A stretch of 64,000 bases of DNA, from assembly GCA_019347575.1 (NCBI GenBank), contig JAHWKY010000009.1, positions 1 through 64,000 of the forward strand. The letters run 5' to 3'. This DNA comes from Actinomycetota bacterium (GTDB lineage: Bacteria; Actinomycetota; Nitriliruptoria; Nitriliruptorales; Nitriliruptoraceae). Under the pieces are notes generated by a model. That model made no database searches. It was not told where the DNA came from and saw only the letters and a program-made list of their open reading frames with translations. A program made the translations under genes and the position numbers. This document shows positions 53,064 to 61,478 of the stretch, piece after piece; positions within the stretch are counted from its first letter, which is position 1, and every line of letters starts with the position of its first letter.

Positions 53064-53576
53064 GTGCCGAGCTCCGCCGCAGCGCTCGACCGCCTCGACG
53101 CCGTGCTCGAGGGCGCGAGGTTGTGGGGCGTCGAGCTCGATCCCGCCTACCGCGTGGCCGCCGTGACCGTCGAGGTGGCACCGGAGCGGCACCCGACGGC
53201 GGGGGAGGGGCGGGGCGACGACCGTCTGCAGCTGCTGCTGCACCCGGTGGCGGACGTGCACGCGAGCCTGCGCCGGTCGACCCCGGAGGGCCAGGTGGTG
53301 GAGACGTTCGGCGTGGAGCAGCTGGCGGCCATCGTCGACCGGTTCGACGGGCCGGTCCTGAGCGGTCCGCTGTTCGACCTCCCCGAGCCGGGCCCGGGGG
53401 CCTGGGGGCCGCAGTTCAGCCTCGAGGGCCGCAGCAAGGCGCTCGATGGGCGCGCCCACGCCGTCACGTTCCACGTCGATGACGGGCGCGGGAGAGTCTT
53501 CGATCTGCGGCTGACGTTCGATGACGTCGTCGTCCGCGACGCAGCCGGTGACGAGATCGAGTTCACCTCACCGTGA
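53064..53576 (+). CDS. Hypothetical protein, conserved beta-rich
   Basis: The 170-residue protein has no motif I can name. It has alternating hydrophobic segments such as YRVAAVTVEV, LQLLLHPVADVHASLRR and FDLRLTFDDVVV, suggesting a beta-sandwich. GTG 53064 has AGGAGGG upstream. It is divergent from the hemerythrin-like gene and convergent with the OsmC gene. Codon use is like the neighbours, so it is probably expressed. Confidence 0.55.
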   Translation: MPSSAAALDRLDAVLEGARLWGVELDPAYRVAAVTVEVAPERHPTAGEGRGDDRLQLLLHPVADVHASLRRSTPEGQVVETFGVEQLAAIVDRFDGPVLSGPLFDLPEPGPGAWGPQFSLEGRSKALDGRAHAVTFHVDDGRGRVFDLRLTFDDVVVRDAAGDEIEFTSP

Positions 53577-53648
53577 CCGCGCGACGCGGTCAGTCGGGGT
53601 ACCGGTCCTGTCGGTGATGACCGCGCAGAGCGGTACACGGACCCTGGA

Positions 53649-54077
53649 CTACGTGACGGTCACGTCATCGCTGAGGCTCACGCTCCGCTCGAGCGTCTTG
53701 TGGACTGGGCAGCGCACCGCGATCTCCATCAGGCGCGTGCGTTGCTCGTCGGTGAAGTCGCCGTCGATGCGGATGTCGCTGGTGATGCGGTCGAGATAGC
53801 CGCGCTGGTCGTCGTCGCAGTCCTCGCAATCGCGCGCGTGGACGCGCTCGTGACGTAACTCCGCCGTGACGCCCTGAAGCGGCCACTCCTTGCGCTCGCA
53901 GTACAGGCGGATGGTCATCGCGGTGCAGGCGGCGAGCGCGGCGAGCAGCAGCTCGTAGGGATCGGGGCCGGCATCGTCGCCGCCCGCACGCGTGGGCTCG
54001 TCGGCGAGCAACGTGTGCGTGCCGGTGTCGATGGCGACCTGGAGCTTGTCCTGCAACTCGGCGGTGACGGTGGCCAC
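53649..54077 (-). CDS. OsmC/Ohr family peroxidase-like protein
   Basis: The 142-residue product has the OsmC fold pattern: VAIDTGTHTLLADEPTR, DPYELLLAALAACTAMTIRL with one reactive cysteine, and CPVHKTLERSV with the second cysteine. OsmC/Ohr proteins reduce organic hydroperoxides with two cysteines. I start at GTG 54077 because GGAG lies five bases upstream; a longer frame to 54209 overlaps the radical SAM gene. Confidence 0.85.
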   Translation of the reverse strand: MATVTAELQDKLQVAIDTGTHTLLADEPTRAGGDDAGPDPYELLLAALAACTAMTIRLYCERKEWPLQGVTAELRHERVHARDCEDCDDDQRGYLDRITSDIRIDGDFTDEQRTRLMEIAVRCPVHKTLERSVSLSDDVTVT

Positions 54078-54114
54078 GTCCACTCCGATCGGCGCGTTGG
54101 CTCGGTCATCCACC

Positions 54115-56094
54115 TTACGTGCGAGCGCGCGGGCCTCCGAGCTCGCGCACGAGCGCATGGACGCGGCCGGCGATGCGCGTGCGTGCCGCCTTCTCGGCGT
54201 AGCTGCCACGCGCGTACAGCTGCTCGTAGCGCGTGAGCAGGTCGGGGCGGTGTTCGCGGAGCCAGCCGAGGTAGTGCTCGCGGACGCCGGGACGCAGGTG
54301 CAGCACGATGGGCGTGATCGAGGTCGCGCCGGCCTCGACGGCCGCGCGCACGACCGGTTCGAGGTGCGCCCGGTTGTCGGTCAGGCCCGGCAGGATCGGG
54401 GCGACCATGACCCCGACCGGGAGACCCGCCTCCCGCAGGCTCGCGACCGCCTCGAGGCGCCCGCGCGGGTGGGGTGCCCCGGGCTCCAGCGAGCGCCACA
54501 GCTCCTCGTCGAGCGTGCCGATCGAGAACGCCGTCGAGACGGGCGCGGACGACGCGGCCTCGACGAGCAGGTCGAGGTCGCGGGTGATCAGCGGTGACCG
54601 CGTCAGGATGGAGAAGGGGTTGCGGGCCCTCGTCAGCTCCCCGATCACGCCCCGGGTCAGCTCGTAGCGGCCCTCGGCCCGCTGGTAGGGATCGGTGTTG
54701 GTCCCCATCGCGATGGTCGCGCCCGACCAGCGCGGCGACGCGAGCTCCGCCCGCAGCTTCTCGACCGCGTTGATCTTCACCACGATCACCCGGTGGAAGT
54801 CCTCGCCAGGATCCAGGTCGAGGTAGCGGTGCGTGGGCCGTGCGAAGCAGTTGTGGCTGACCACCCCGTTGGCGATGAAGTCTCCGGTTCCGGTTGTGAC
54901 GTCGTACATGGGGATGTCGATGCCGAGGGGTGCGATCTCGACGACCCGCAGATCGGCGTCCGACTTCAGGGCGTAGCCGGGCGGAGGAACACGTTTCCGG
55001 GTGATAGCCGGATCCACGGTGAGGAAGAAACGCAGGTGCTCGCGCAGTCCGCCTCGGAGCCGCACCGTGCGACAGCCGTTCGCCCGCGCGGGTTCCAGCA
55101 CGGTGTCGAAGCCGAGGGAGTTCGCTGCGGTCACGATGCGCTCCAGGATCGTGGAGTCGGTGTTGGCGATCCGCAAGACGCCCGCGCTGTAGCTGCCCTC
55201 GGCATCGAACATGCCGGCGAGGAAGCCCTTCGACCATCCCAGTCCGGCTCGCCTGGGCCAGGCGACGAGCTCGCGGATGAACTCGACGACATCACGTGAG
55301 GACGCGCGTACCGCGAGCATCTGCCGTGTGGTATCGGTGGCCTCGTGGAAGACGTACGGCTCCAGGTGGAGGGCGTAGTCGCGCAGGTACTCAACCGACC
55401 GGTCGAGCGCTTCCCGGTCTGCCAGCGCCAGTCGGAACCGATGCACATCCCCGTAGGCGTACGAGTAGGAACCTATTGACCCATCACCGCGGATCATCCC
55501 CACGAGGTACCCACGGCGGTACTCCGCGTCGTCCTTGGGTGCCTCGGCGAACCCGCCGGTTCCGAGCAACGAGTTCTGAAGGGTGAGGTGGGGCCGCCGA
55601 CGGCGCCCCTGGTCGCTGCCGGTCACGTGCTTCCAGCCCCGGTTCGTGAGGAACCGGTGTTCTCCACTTGCGATCAACCCGGTCCCATCGGCCAGGCGGA
55701 TCTTGAACGCGGGCTTGACCGTCGACCAGTGATCGCGGACCTCGGTCTGCACGTAGCGGCGGTACGAACCATCGCGCCTCGTTCCGTACACGACGTCACC
55801 CGGACGGATGTCGGCGAGCGGCCTCGTGCGGCCGTCGGCCATGAGGATCGGTGTCGCGCCATCCAGGCAGAAAGAGCACCCGTGAGAGCAGCCTCGGTAG
55901 ACGTTGATCGTGTGCTCGAACGGCAGGTGCGCGGCCGACGGGATCTGGTTGATGATGGTCTTGGCGCGGACGTGGAGGAACTCGATCCCGGCGAACTCGG
56001 GGTAGGTGATGCGTTCGTGCTCGTCGTCGAACAGGCGCGGCTGGCGGTCCGCGAGGGACCAGCGCAGGCGGTCGCGGGCGGTCTCGGTCGTCAT
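54115..56094 (-). CDS. Radical SAM protein (Rv2578c family) containing an intein
   Basis: The 659-residue precursor is a radical SAM protein split by an intein. Residues 1-75 and 416-659 are the exteins; joined they read CSHGCSF|CFARPTH, so splicing restores the CxxxCxxC iron-sulfur motif. Further host features are VVVKINAVEKLRAEL, MGTNTDPYQRAEG and SILTRSPLI. The family is related to spore photoproduct lyase and is known to be intein-containing in some actinobacteria (from memory). The start ATG 56094 is preferred; GGGAG lies close upstream. The reaction it catalyses is not known. Confidence 0.88.
   Translation of the reverse strand: MTTETARDRLRWSLADRQPRLFDDEHERITYPEFAGIEFLHVRAKTIINQIPSAAHLPFEHTINVYRGCSHGCSFCLDGATPILMADGRTRPLADIRPGDVVYGTRRDGSYRRYVQTEVRDHWSTVKPAFKIRLADGTGLIASGEHRFLTNRGWKHVTGSDQGRRRRPHLTLQNSLLGTGGFAEAPKDDAEYRRGYLVGMIRGDGSIGSYSYAYGDVHRFRLALADREALDRSVEYLRDYALHLEPYVFHEATDTTRQMLAVRASSRDVVEFIRELVAWPRRAGLGWSKGFLAGMFDAEGSYSAGVLRIANTDSTILERIVTAANSLGFDTVLEPARANGCRTVRLRGGLREHLRFFLTVDPAITRKRVPPPGYALKSDADLRVVEIAPLGIDIPMYDVTTGTGDFIANGVVSHNCFARPTHRYLDLDPGEDFHRVIVVKINAVEKLRAELASPRWSGATIAMGTNTDPYQRAEGRYELTRGVIGELTRARNPFSILTRSPLITRDLDLLVEAASSAPVSTAFSIGTLDEELWRSLEPGAPHPRGRLEAVASLREAGLPVGVMVAPILPGLTDNRAHLEPVVRAAVEAGATSITPIVLHLRPGVREHYLGWLREHRPDLLTRYEQLYARGSYAEKAARTRIAGRVHALVRELGGPRART
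54850..55869 (-). mobile_element. Intein with LAGLIDADG endonuclease domain
   Basis: The 340-residue insertion begins with Cys (CLDGATPILMADGRTRPL, block A) and ends GVVSHN directly before Cys of the host. Block B-like GEHRFLTNRGW is also seen. A dodecapeptide endonuclease with two LAGLIDADG helices sits in the middle (YLVGMIRGDGSIGSYSY and FLAGMFDAEGSYSAG). The acidic residues of both helices are present, so it may be active. Confidence 0.9.
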
Positions 56095-56168
56095 GTCTCC
56101 CACCGTACCGAACACCTGTTCGACGAGGCAAGCATCCGGCGTGGGGCCCACGCGTGCGCCACGGTCGA

Positions 56169-56208
56169 TGTACGTGATCCGGTGCCACCTGGCACCGGAT
56201 CACGTACA
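56169..56208 (+). terminator. Large perfect hairpin between radical SAM gene and BNR fragment
   Basis: TGTACGTGATCCGGTGCC (56169-56186) pairs with its reverse complement (56191-56208) around ACCT, an 18-bp perfect stem. It lies behind the divergent start of the radical SAM gene and before the BNR fragment. It may be an element end, an operator or a terminator; there is no T tract. Confidence 0.55.
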
Positions 56209-56330
56209 CGGACGCAGGCGGGTGGCGGCCGGATACTGACTGAGCCACACAGGGAGGATCGCGGGGGACCGGGGTCCGACGGCGCAGCTCGTGACCTGCC
56301 TGCAGCCTCTGAACGCCTTGGTTGACATAA

Positions 56331-56846
56331 CGTACCTTCTCGGGGAAGTCCGAGGAGGGGCGCCGATCGGCGGTCACGGCAGGGACCGGCGGCGGCGACG
56401 TCGAAAACCGCTCTCGGACCGCTCCGGAGGGGAACCTGGCGACCTGGACGCGGATCGGCGTCGATGCGGCGGTCGCGGACACCTGGGTCAGCCGCGTCGT
56501 CATCGACCCGGTCGATCGTGACCACGCCTACGTGACCTACACAGGCTTCCGTCAGGGTGACGACCGGGCGCTGGTGTTCGAGACCACCGATGGCGGGGCG
56601 ACGTTCACCGACATCAGTGGTGACCTCCCCTCCGCACCCGTCAACGACCTGCTGTTGATCGAGGACGAGGTGATCGTCGGCACCGACGTCGGCGTGTTCC
56701 TGCTCGCCGACGCCGGCTCGTGGCTCGCGGTCGGGCACGGCATGCCCAAGGCCCCGGTACTCGACCTCGCCTACAACGTCCCGACGCGGACCCTGGTCGC
56801 GGGCACCTTCGGGCGCAGCCTGTGGCAGCTGACCCTGCCGGAGTGA
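56331..56846 (+). pseudogene. C-terminal fragment of a BNR/sialidase-like repeat protein
   Basis: The frame open from 56331 reads TWTRIGVDAAVADTWVSRVV, VFETTDGGATFTDISGDLP, EVIVGTDVGVFLLADAGSWL and ends TLVAGTFGRSLWQLTLPE, which is the usual C-terminus of BNR/Asp-box repeat proteins. About 140 residues remain; no start, signal peptide or upstream repeats are found, so the front has been lost. GTG 56532 could still permit translation of 104 residues. A TTGACA box lies at 56322. Neighbouring hairpin and IS remnant suggest rearrangement. Confidence 0.7.
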
Positions 56847-57032
56847 GCCGCGTGAACTGACCCGCCACTCGGCGTCCGCAGAACGCACGCCGACCGGCGT
56901 CACGGAACCTCGCCTCGCCCCGGGCGTTGGGCTGTACCGGCGACGAGATCGGGATCCGTCCCGCGCCCCGTGCGCGGCCCGCCTCGCCGGTCACCGATGA
57001 CCCCTCCCCCACTCACACGACACGAGGGCACC

Positions 57033-58484
57033 GTGCCGTCCACCTCCCTGACCCTGCTCCGCCCATCCCGGATCGCCCTGGCGGCCATCCTCGTGCTGGC
57101 GTCGCTGGCCACGCTCCCGTCGCCGGCGACCGCCGCCGAGGACACCAGCGTCCTGCTCCACCCGGCCGCGTACCGCTTCGAGGCGGAACCGGGCACGACG
57201 TTCACGATCGGTGGCCACGGCCGCTACAGCGACACCGTCGAGGTCCTGCCGGGGCCTGACGGCAGGCTCGTGGTCGTCAACGAGCTCGGCCTCGACGCCT
57301 ACGTCGAGGGCCTCGCCGAGATGCCGGCGCACTGGCACGTCGAGGCGCTCAAGACGCAGGCGGTCGCCGCCCGCACCTACGCCTGGTACTCGATCGAGGC
57401 CGCCTCCTACCAGGAGCGCGGGCTCGACTTCGACATCTGCGCGACGGTCGCGTGCCAGGTCTTCCACGGTCGCGAGATCATCGAGGTCCCCGAACTCGGC
57501 GCCCGCTGGGCGGCGGCCGTCGCTGACACCGCCGGTGAGGTCCTCACCCACGAGGGCGAACCGATCCTCGCCCGGTTCTTCTCGACCTCAGGAGGCTCGA
57601 CCCGACGCAACGTCGACGTGTTCCCCGACGACGGTGACCACGCCTACCTTCAGCAGGTCGACGATCCCTACGATGTGGCCTCGCCCCTGCACGCCTGGAC
57701 GGTGCGGTTCACGCGTGAGCAGATGGACGCCATCCTCGCCAGCGGCGATGCGCTCTCGGCGGCCGTCCCTGCGGTCGCGTTCGAGCGCCTCCCCGCCGAC
57801 TACGACCACCCTCTCAGCCGGACCGACCGCATCCGCATCACGCGTGCGGATGGCCACCGGGTCGAGATGGGCGTGTCCAAGTTCCGCGCTTTCGTGTCCG
57901 CGCAGGCCGCTGCCCTCTTCCCCGGCTCGTTCCCCCAGCCCCGGTCCGACGGCGGTCGCATGCCCGAGACGCTGCCGTCGAGTCGCATCGGGTTCGAGGT
58001 CACCCCGACCCACGTCGTCGTCCGCGGCGGTGGCTGGGGTCACGGGGTCGGGATGAGCCAGTACGGCGCCAAGGGCTGGGCCGAGGACGGCGGCAACTAC
58101 GACGAGATACTCGGTCACTACTACTCCGGTGCCGAACTATCCACATCCGAAGAGACTCCCGCGCGGGTGCGCGTCGGCCTGACCTGGGAGGCGATGGACG
58201 CCTCGGTGACCGCCGATGGGCCGGTGCGCGTCCTCGGGCCTCACGGCGAGACCGTCGCCCCGGCCGGCTCCACCTGGCGCTTCACGGCGACCAGCGTCGA
58301 TGCGCTCGGCGTCGAGGGGCCGCAGGTGGCGTGGGGGGACGTCACGGGACCGACCCGGCGGGCCATCGCGTTGGTCGAGCGGACCGCGGACGAGGACGTC
58401 TCGCGTGCGACCGACCCTCAGCTGCTGTACGACCTGCTCGCGGCGATCCTGTCGGGCATACCGTGGCTGGGCCGGGTGGGTTGA
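57033..58484 (+). CDS. Secreted SpoIID/LytB domain protein
   Basis: The 483-residue protein has a signal peptide (SRIALAAILVLASLATLPSP) and a SpoIID domain with YVEGLAEMPAHWHVEALKTQ, AVAARTYAWYSI, ILARFFSTSGGSTRR and RGGGWGHGVGMSQYGAKGWA. SpoIID enzymes are lytic transglycosylases acting on denuded peptidoglycan in sporulating bacteria; homologues in actinobacteria act in cell-wall remodelling. A C-terminal beta domain follows. I prefer GTG 57033 (GAGGG upstream); ATG 56997 would add a short basic segment. Confidence 0.9.
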   Translation: MPSTSLTLLRPSRIALAAILVLASLATLPSPATAAEDTSVLLHPAAYRFEAEPGTTFTIGGHGRYSDTVEVLPGPDGRLVVVNELGLDAYVEGLAEMPAHWHVEALKTQAVAARTYAWYSIEAASYQERGLDFDICATVACQVFHGREIIEVPELGARWAAAVADTAGEVLTHEGEPILARFFSTSGGSTRRNVDVFPDDGDHAYLQQVDDPYDVASPLHAWTVRFTREQMDAILASGDALSAAVPAVAFERLPADYDHPLSRTDRIRITRADGHRVEMGVSKFRAFVSAQAAALFPGSFPQPRSDGGRMPETLPSSRIGFEVTPTHVVVRGGGWGHGVGMSQYGAKGWAEDGGNYDEILGHYYSGAELSTSEETPARVRVGLTWEAMDASVTADGPVRVLGPHGETVAPAGSTWRFTATSVDALGVEGPQVAWGDVTGPTRRAIALVERTADEDVSRATDPQLLYDLLAAILSGIPWLGRVG

Positions 58485-58897
58485 CCAAGCCGGGTCGCCG
58501 TGACGGCGGCGGCCCTCGGGCTGGGCGGATCTCCAGGGAGGGCTCCGCTCAGCCCGTCGTCCCGTCGATGATGTCCCGGAGCAGCTCGGGCAGGACCGGC
58601 GCCGAGCGGTCCCTCGACCTCGATGTCATCCACGCGCTCGAGGACGAGACGCTCCATCTCGTCGTCGCTGCAACCCAGATCTTCCGCCTGGCGCCGGAAG
58701 TCCTCCATCCGCCCGTCGAGACCCTCGAAGTCGACCTCCGGTGCCTCGGAGCTGACCTGATCCACCAGATCCTGGACCGTCGCGATGACCTCGTCCGCGA
58801 GCTCGGGACACGATGCAGCGGTGGTGTCTTCGCCACCGCACCCCGAGGCGAGTACGCCGAGCATCGCTACCCCCGTGGCAGCGCGTCGCAGCCGCAC
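58418..58897 (-). CDS. Putative lipoprotein, possibly frameshifted
   Basis: The protein starts with a signal and lipobox (MLGVLASGCGGED), so it should be lipid-anchored. A helical acidic mature part follows (CPELADEVIATVQDLVDQV...). AGGAGGG precedes GTG 58897. The annotated frame ends with a low-complexity tail after EGPLGAG. Dropping one base near 58611-58613 would instead give an end DRSAPVLPELLRDIIDGTTG with stop at 58549, which looks more natural. Function unknown. Confidence 0.6.
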   Translation of the reverse strand: MRLRRAATGVAMLGVLASGCGGEDTTAASCPELADEVIATVQDLVDQVSSEAPEVDFEGLDGRMEDFRRQAEDLGCSDDEMERLVLERVDDIEVEGPLGAGPARAAPGHHRRDDGLSGALPGDPPSPRAAAVTATRLGQPTRPSHGMPDRIAASRSYSS

Positions 58898-59838
58898 GTG
58901 TGTCCCTCCTGTCGGTGCCAACCTAGTGCTCCGTCACGGAAGTGTTTCTCGCGTCCGTGATCCTCGCCGTGGGGGCGAGCGACTCCCATCCACGCGGGCT
59001 GTGGGTGGGCGGCCCGGAGCCCGGCCAGACCGACGGCGGACATCGTGCAGGTGTCGGCGCCGGTCACGCCGTGCAGGGGTGCCTGCTCGACGGTGCTCGA
59101 TCCGCACCGGAGCGCGGATGATCCCGCCGCCTCTGGCGGCTGGTTCCATGAACTCGCGCCGTCCATCCAACCTCCGTCGCCAGCAAGTTCGCGCGAGTTC
59201 ATGCAATTGCGGGCACCGGCGATGTCGCGGTGGCCGCGGTGTCCGCAGTGCGGACAGGTCAAGATCCGGCCGGACGGATTGGGGACGCGCCGGCCACAGT
59301 CGGGACAGCTCGACGACGTCCCCCGCTCGTCGACCGTGACCAGGCGGATCCCGGCGGCTGCGGCCTTATCGGCCAACGCCGCCATCAGGTGCGTGCGGCG
59401 CCACGCCCGCAACCGCCAGTTGCCCACCGCCCCGATGTCGCGGTCGGTGATGCCCTTGGGATCGCCCACCACCAACGTCCCCACCCGTTCCGACACGGCG
59501 AACTCGATCACCCGCTTGGCGGCTTGGTGGTGGGGCTGGCGGACCCGACGACGGTGACGCGTCTCGGCCTTGCGCTGCCGTGCCCGCAGCTGCTTGTAGC
59601 GCCGCGAGCCGCGCTGCCCCCGCTTGGGGGCCTTGCGGCCCAGATGCTTGCCGCGCTGGCGGCTGTCGTCCAGATGCAGCCGCTCCTTCGCCCGCAGCGC
59701 CCGCCCCGACACCACCAGCGCCGCATCATCGGTCGCGGCAGCGAACAGATGGATGATGCCCACATCCACCCCCGCGACCTCGTCCGGATCCACATCGTGG
59801 TCGGCCACCGCCACCTGCGCGGTCACATCCAGCCACAA
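58867..59838 (-). CDS. IS200/IS605-family TnpB (OrfB) transposase, N-terminally truncated
   Basis: The reading frame has the RuvC-like D of GVDVGIIHLFAAA near its start, the second acidic site in LVVGDPKGITDRD, the zinc ribbon CPDCGRR...CPHCGHRGHRDIAGARN and the last RuvC aspartate (RDIAGARN). About 160 residues that normally precede the first RuvC motif are missing. The frame opens directly after the rnhA stop codon, so the front of the gene has been replaced by rnhA. TnpB is an RNA-guided nuclease in full-length form. It is probably non-functional. Confidence 0.8.
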   Translation of the reverse strand: MWLDVTAQVAVADHDVDPDEVAGVDVGIIHLFAAATDDAALVVSGRALRAKERLHLDDSRQRGKHLGRKAPKRGQRGSRRYKQLRARQRKAETRHRRRVRQPHHQAAKRVIEFAVSERVGTLVVGDPKGITDRDIGAVGNWRLRAWRRTHLMAALADKAAAAGIRLVTVDERGTSSSCPDCGRRVPNPSGRILTCPHCGHRGHRDIAGARNCMNSRELAGDGGWMDGASSWNQPPEAAGSSALRCGSSTVEQAPLHGVTGADTCTMSAVGLAGLRAAHPQPAWMGVARPHGEDHGREKHFRDGALGWHRQEGHTCGCDALPRG

Positions 59839-59877
59839 CCGGCCCCGCCCCGCGGACCGGCACTCGCGGTCGGATCA
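58926..59877 (-). mobile_element. Remnant of an IS605-type element
   Basis: The truncated tnpB is followed (towards lower coordinates) by two small hairpins, TCACGGA-13 nt-TCCGTGA (58936-58962) and CTCGCC/GGCGAG (58967-58984), of the sort found at IS605 right ends and in the TnpB guide RNA. No tnpA and no left end were found. Confidence 0.5.
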
Positions 59878-60366
59878 GGCCTCACGGCGCCACGTGTTCG
59901 CGAGGGCGTCGGCGTACTCGTTCCACCGGTAGCCCGCGTGTCCCGCCAGCCACGCCACCGTGAGCTCGGGACGCTCCTGGAGCACCGCGTAGGCCCGTTG
60001 CACCAGGTCGAGGTTGGCGATGGGACCGGTCTTGCGCTTCCACCCGCGGCGCGCCCATCCGGCAGCCCACTCGTTGATGGTCTTGACCACGAGCTGGCTG
60101 TCGCTGTAGAGCGTGGCGGAAGTCCCGACGGGAACCAGCTCGGTGCCCGCGATCAGAGCCTGCAGCTCCATCCGGTTGTTGGTCGTGTCCGGTTCGGCAC
60201 CGTGGGCCGACGCCACGATCTCGCCGTCGACCACGTAGACCGCGCCCCAACCACCCGGCCCGGGGTTGGGTGAGCACGAACCGTCGGTGAACACGCCCGA
60301 ATCGGGGCCCGCGTGGTAGCGCGCGAGCACCTCGTCAGGCGTCAGCAGATCCGATGTCCAGTTCAC
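59875..60366 (-). CDS. rnhA: Ribonuclease HI
   Basis: The 163-residue enzyme shows all four carboxylates: FTDGSCSPNPGPGGWG, NNRMELQALI, YSDSQLVVKTINEW and YRWNEYADALAN. It degrades RNA in RNA-DNA hybrids. GTG 60366 overlaps the terC stop by four bases and has GGAG upstream. The C-terminus is followed in frame by the TnpB remnant after its stop codon. Confidence 0.94.
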   Translation of the reverse strand: MNWTSDLLTPDEVLARYHAGPDSGVFTDGSCSPNPGPGGWGAVYVVDGEIVASAHGAEPDTTNNRMELQALIAGTELVPVGTSATLYSDSQLVVKTINEWAAGWARRGWKRKTGPIANLDLVQRAYAVLQERPELTVAWLAGHAGYRWNEYADALANTWRREA

Positions 60367-61391
60367 GGGTGCGTCTCCAGTTCCTCGCGATCGTCCGGCG
60401 GGTCGCCCGCCACACCCCCACCTCCGTCGCGTCGTTCCACTCGGAGGGACAACCACACGGAGGTGCCGAGGATCAGGGCGATGATGGTCAGCGGCTGCCA
60501 CGCCGGGAAGTGCACGTCGGTGGCCTCCTCGAGGATGAGCTTGATGCCGACGAGCACGAGCACGCTGGCGACACCGGGCCCGAGGTAGCGGAAGCGGCGT
60601 ACCGCCGATGCCAGCAGGAAGTACAACGCCCTGAGGCCGAGCAGCGCGAACGCGTTGGAGCTGAAGACGAGGAACGGGTCGCGCGTGACCCCGAAGATCG
60701 CCGGGATCGAGTCGACGGCGAAGACCACGTCGGTCGACTCCACAACCACGAGCACGGCGAACAGGGGCGTGGCCCAGAGCGCGCCCTCGCGACGGACGAA
60801 CATCGCCTGGCCCTCGTAGTCGGGCGTGATGCGGAACAGATGTCGCAGCAGCTTGAGCACGGGGTTGCGTTCGGGGTGGACCTCGACCTCGTCGTGGGTG
60901 GCCAGACGCACACCGGTGAACACCAGGAACGCCCCGAACAGGTACGCGACCCACGAGAACCTCGCCAGCAGCACCGCGCCGACGGCGATGAAGACACCGC
61001 GGAAGACCAGCGCCCCGAGGATCCCCCAGAACAGCACGCGGTGCTGGTACGCGTCCGGCACCGAGAAGTAGGCGAAGATCAGCACGAACACGAACAGGTT
61101 GTCGACCGACAGGCTCTTCTCGATCAGGTACCCGGACAGGTACTCCCCCACGGCCCGGCCGGCATCGGTGTAGATCAGCGCCACGATGCCGCTGAACGCG
61201 AGACCGAGCCCGATCCAGATCACCGACCAGAGCGCCGCCTCTCGGGTCCTGACGACGTGTGCGTCGCGGTGCAGGACCAGCAGATCCACCAGCAGCAGCC
61301 CGACCACGACCGCGACGAACAGCACCCAGCCCCAGAGTGGGATCGGGGACGACACCACCCCTGCGCTCGCAGCTTCCGTGGCGAGCGGCAA
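60363..61391 (-). CDS. TerC family integral membrane protein
   Basis: The 342-residue protein has about eight membrane helices with EKSLSVDNLFVFVLIFAYF and VVVESTDVVFAVDSIPAIFG, the two acidic signatures of TerC proteins. TerC members export manganese or act in metal homeostasis at the Sec translocon. It is coupled with rnhA by a four-base overlap. The start is ATG 61391. It is divergent from the plsC gene. Confidence 0.9.
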   Translation of the reverse strand: MPLATEAASAGVVSSPIPLWGWVLFVAVVVGLLLVDLLVLHRDAHVVRTREAALWSVIWIGLGLAFSGIVALIYTDAGRAVGEYLSGYLIEKSLSVDNLFVFVLIFAYFSVPDAYQHRVLFWGILGALVFRGVFIAVGAVLLARFSWVAYLFGAFLVFTGVRLATHDEVEVHPERNPVLKLLRHLFRITPDYEGQAMFVRREGALWATPLFAVLVVVESTDVVFAVDSIPAIFGVTRDPFLVFSSNAFALLGLRALYFLLASAVRRFRYLGPGVASVLVLVGIKLILEEATDVHFPAWQPLTIIALILGTSVWLSLRVERRDGGGGVAGDPPDDREELETHP

Positions 61392-61478
61392 GGGTGTGCT
61401 CCTCGACAGCCTCGGGACGTCGGGCTCCGAGTGAGGTTAGCGTTGGCCTGCGGACCCCCTGATGGACGGCGAGAGAGC

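Noticed and set aside
60354-61478. Upstream extension of plsC (375 codons)
   Set aside because: Antisense to terC; the PlsC family begins at 61479.
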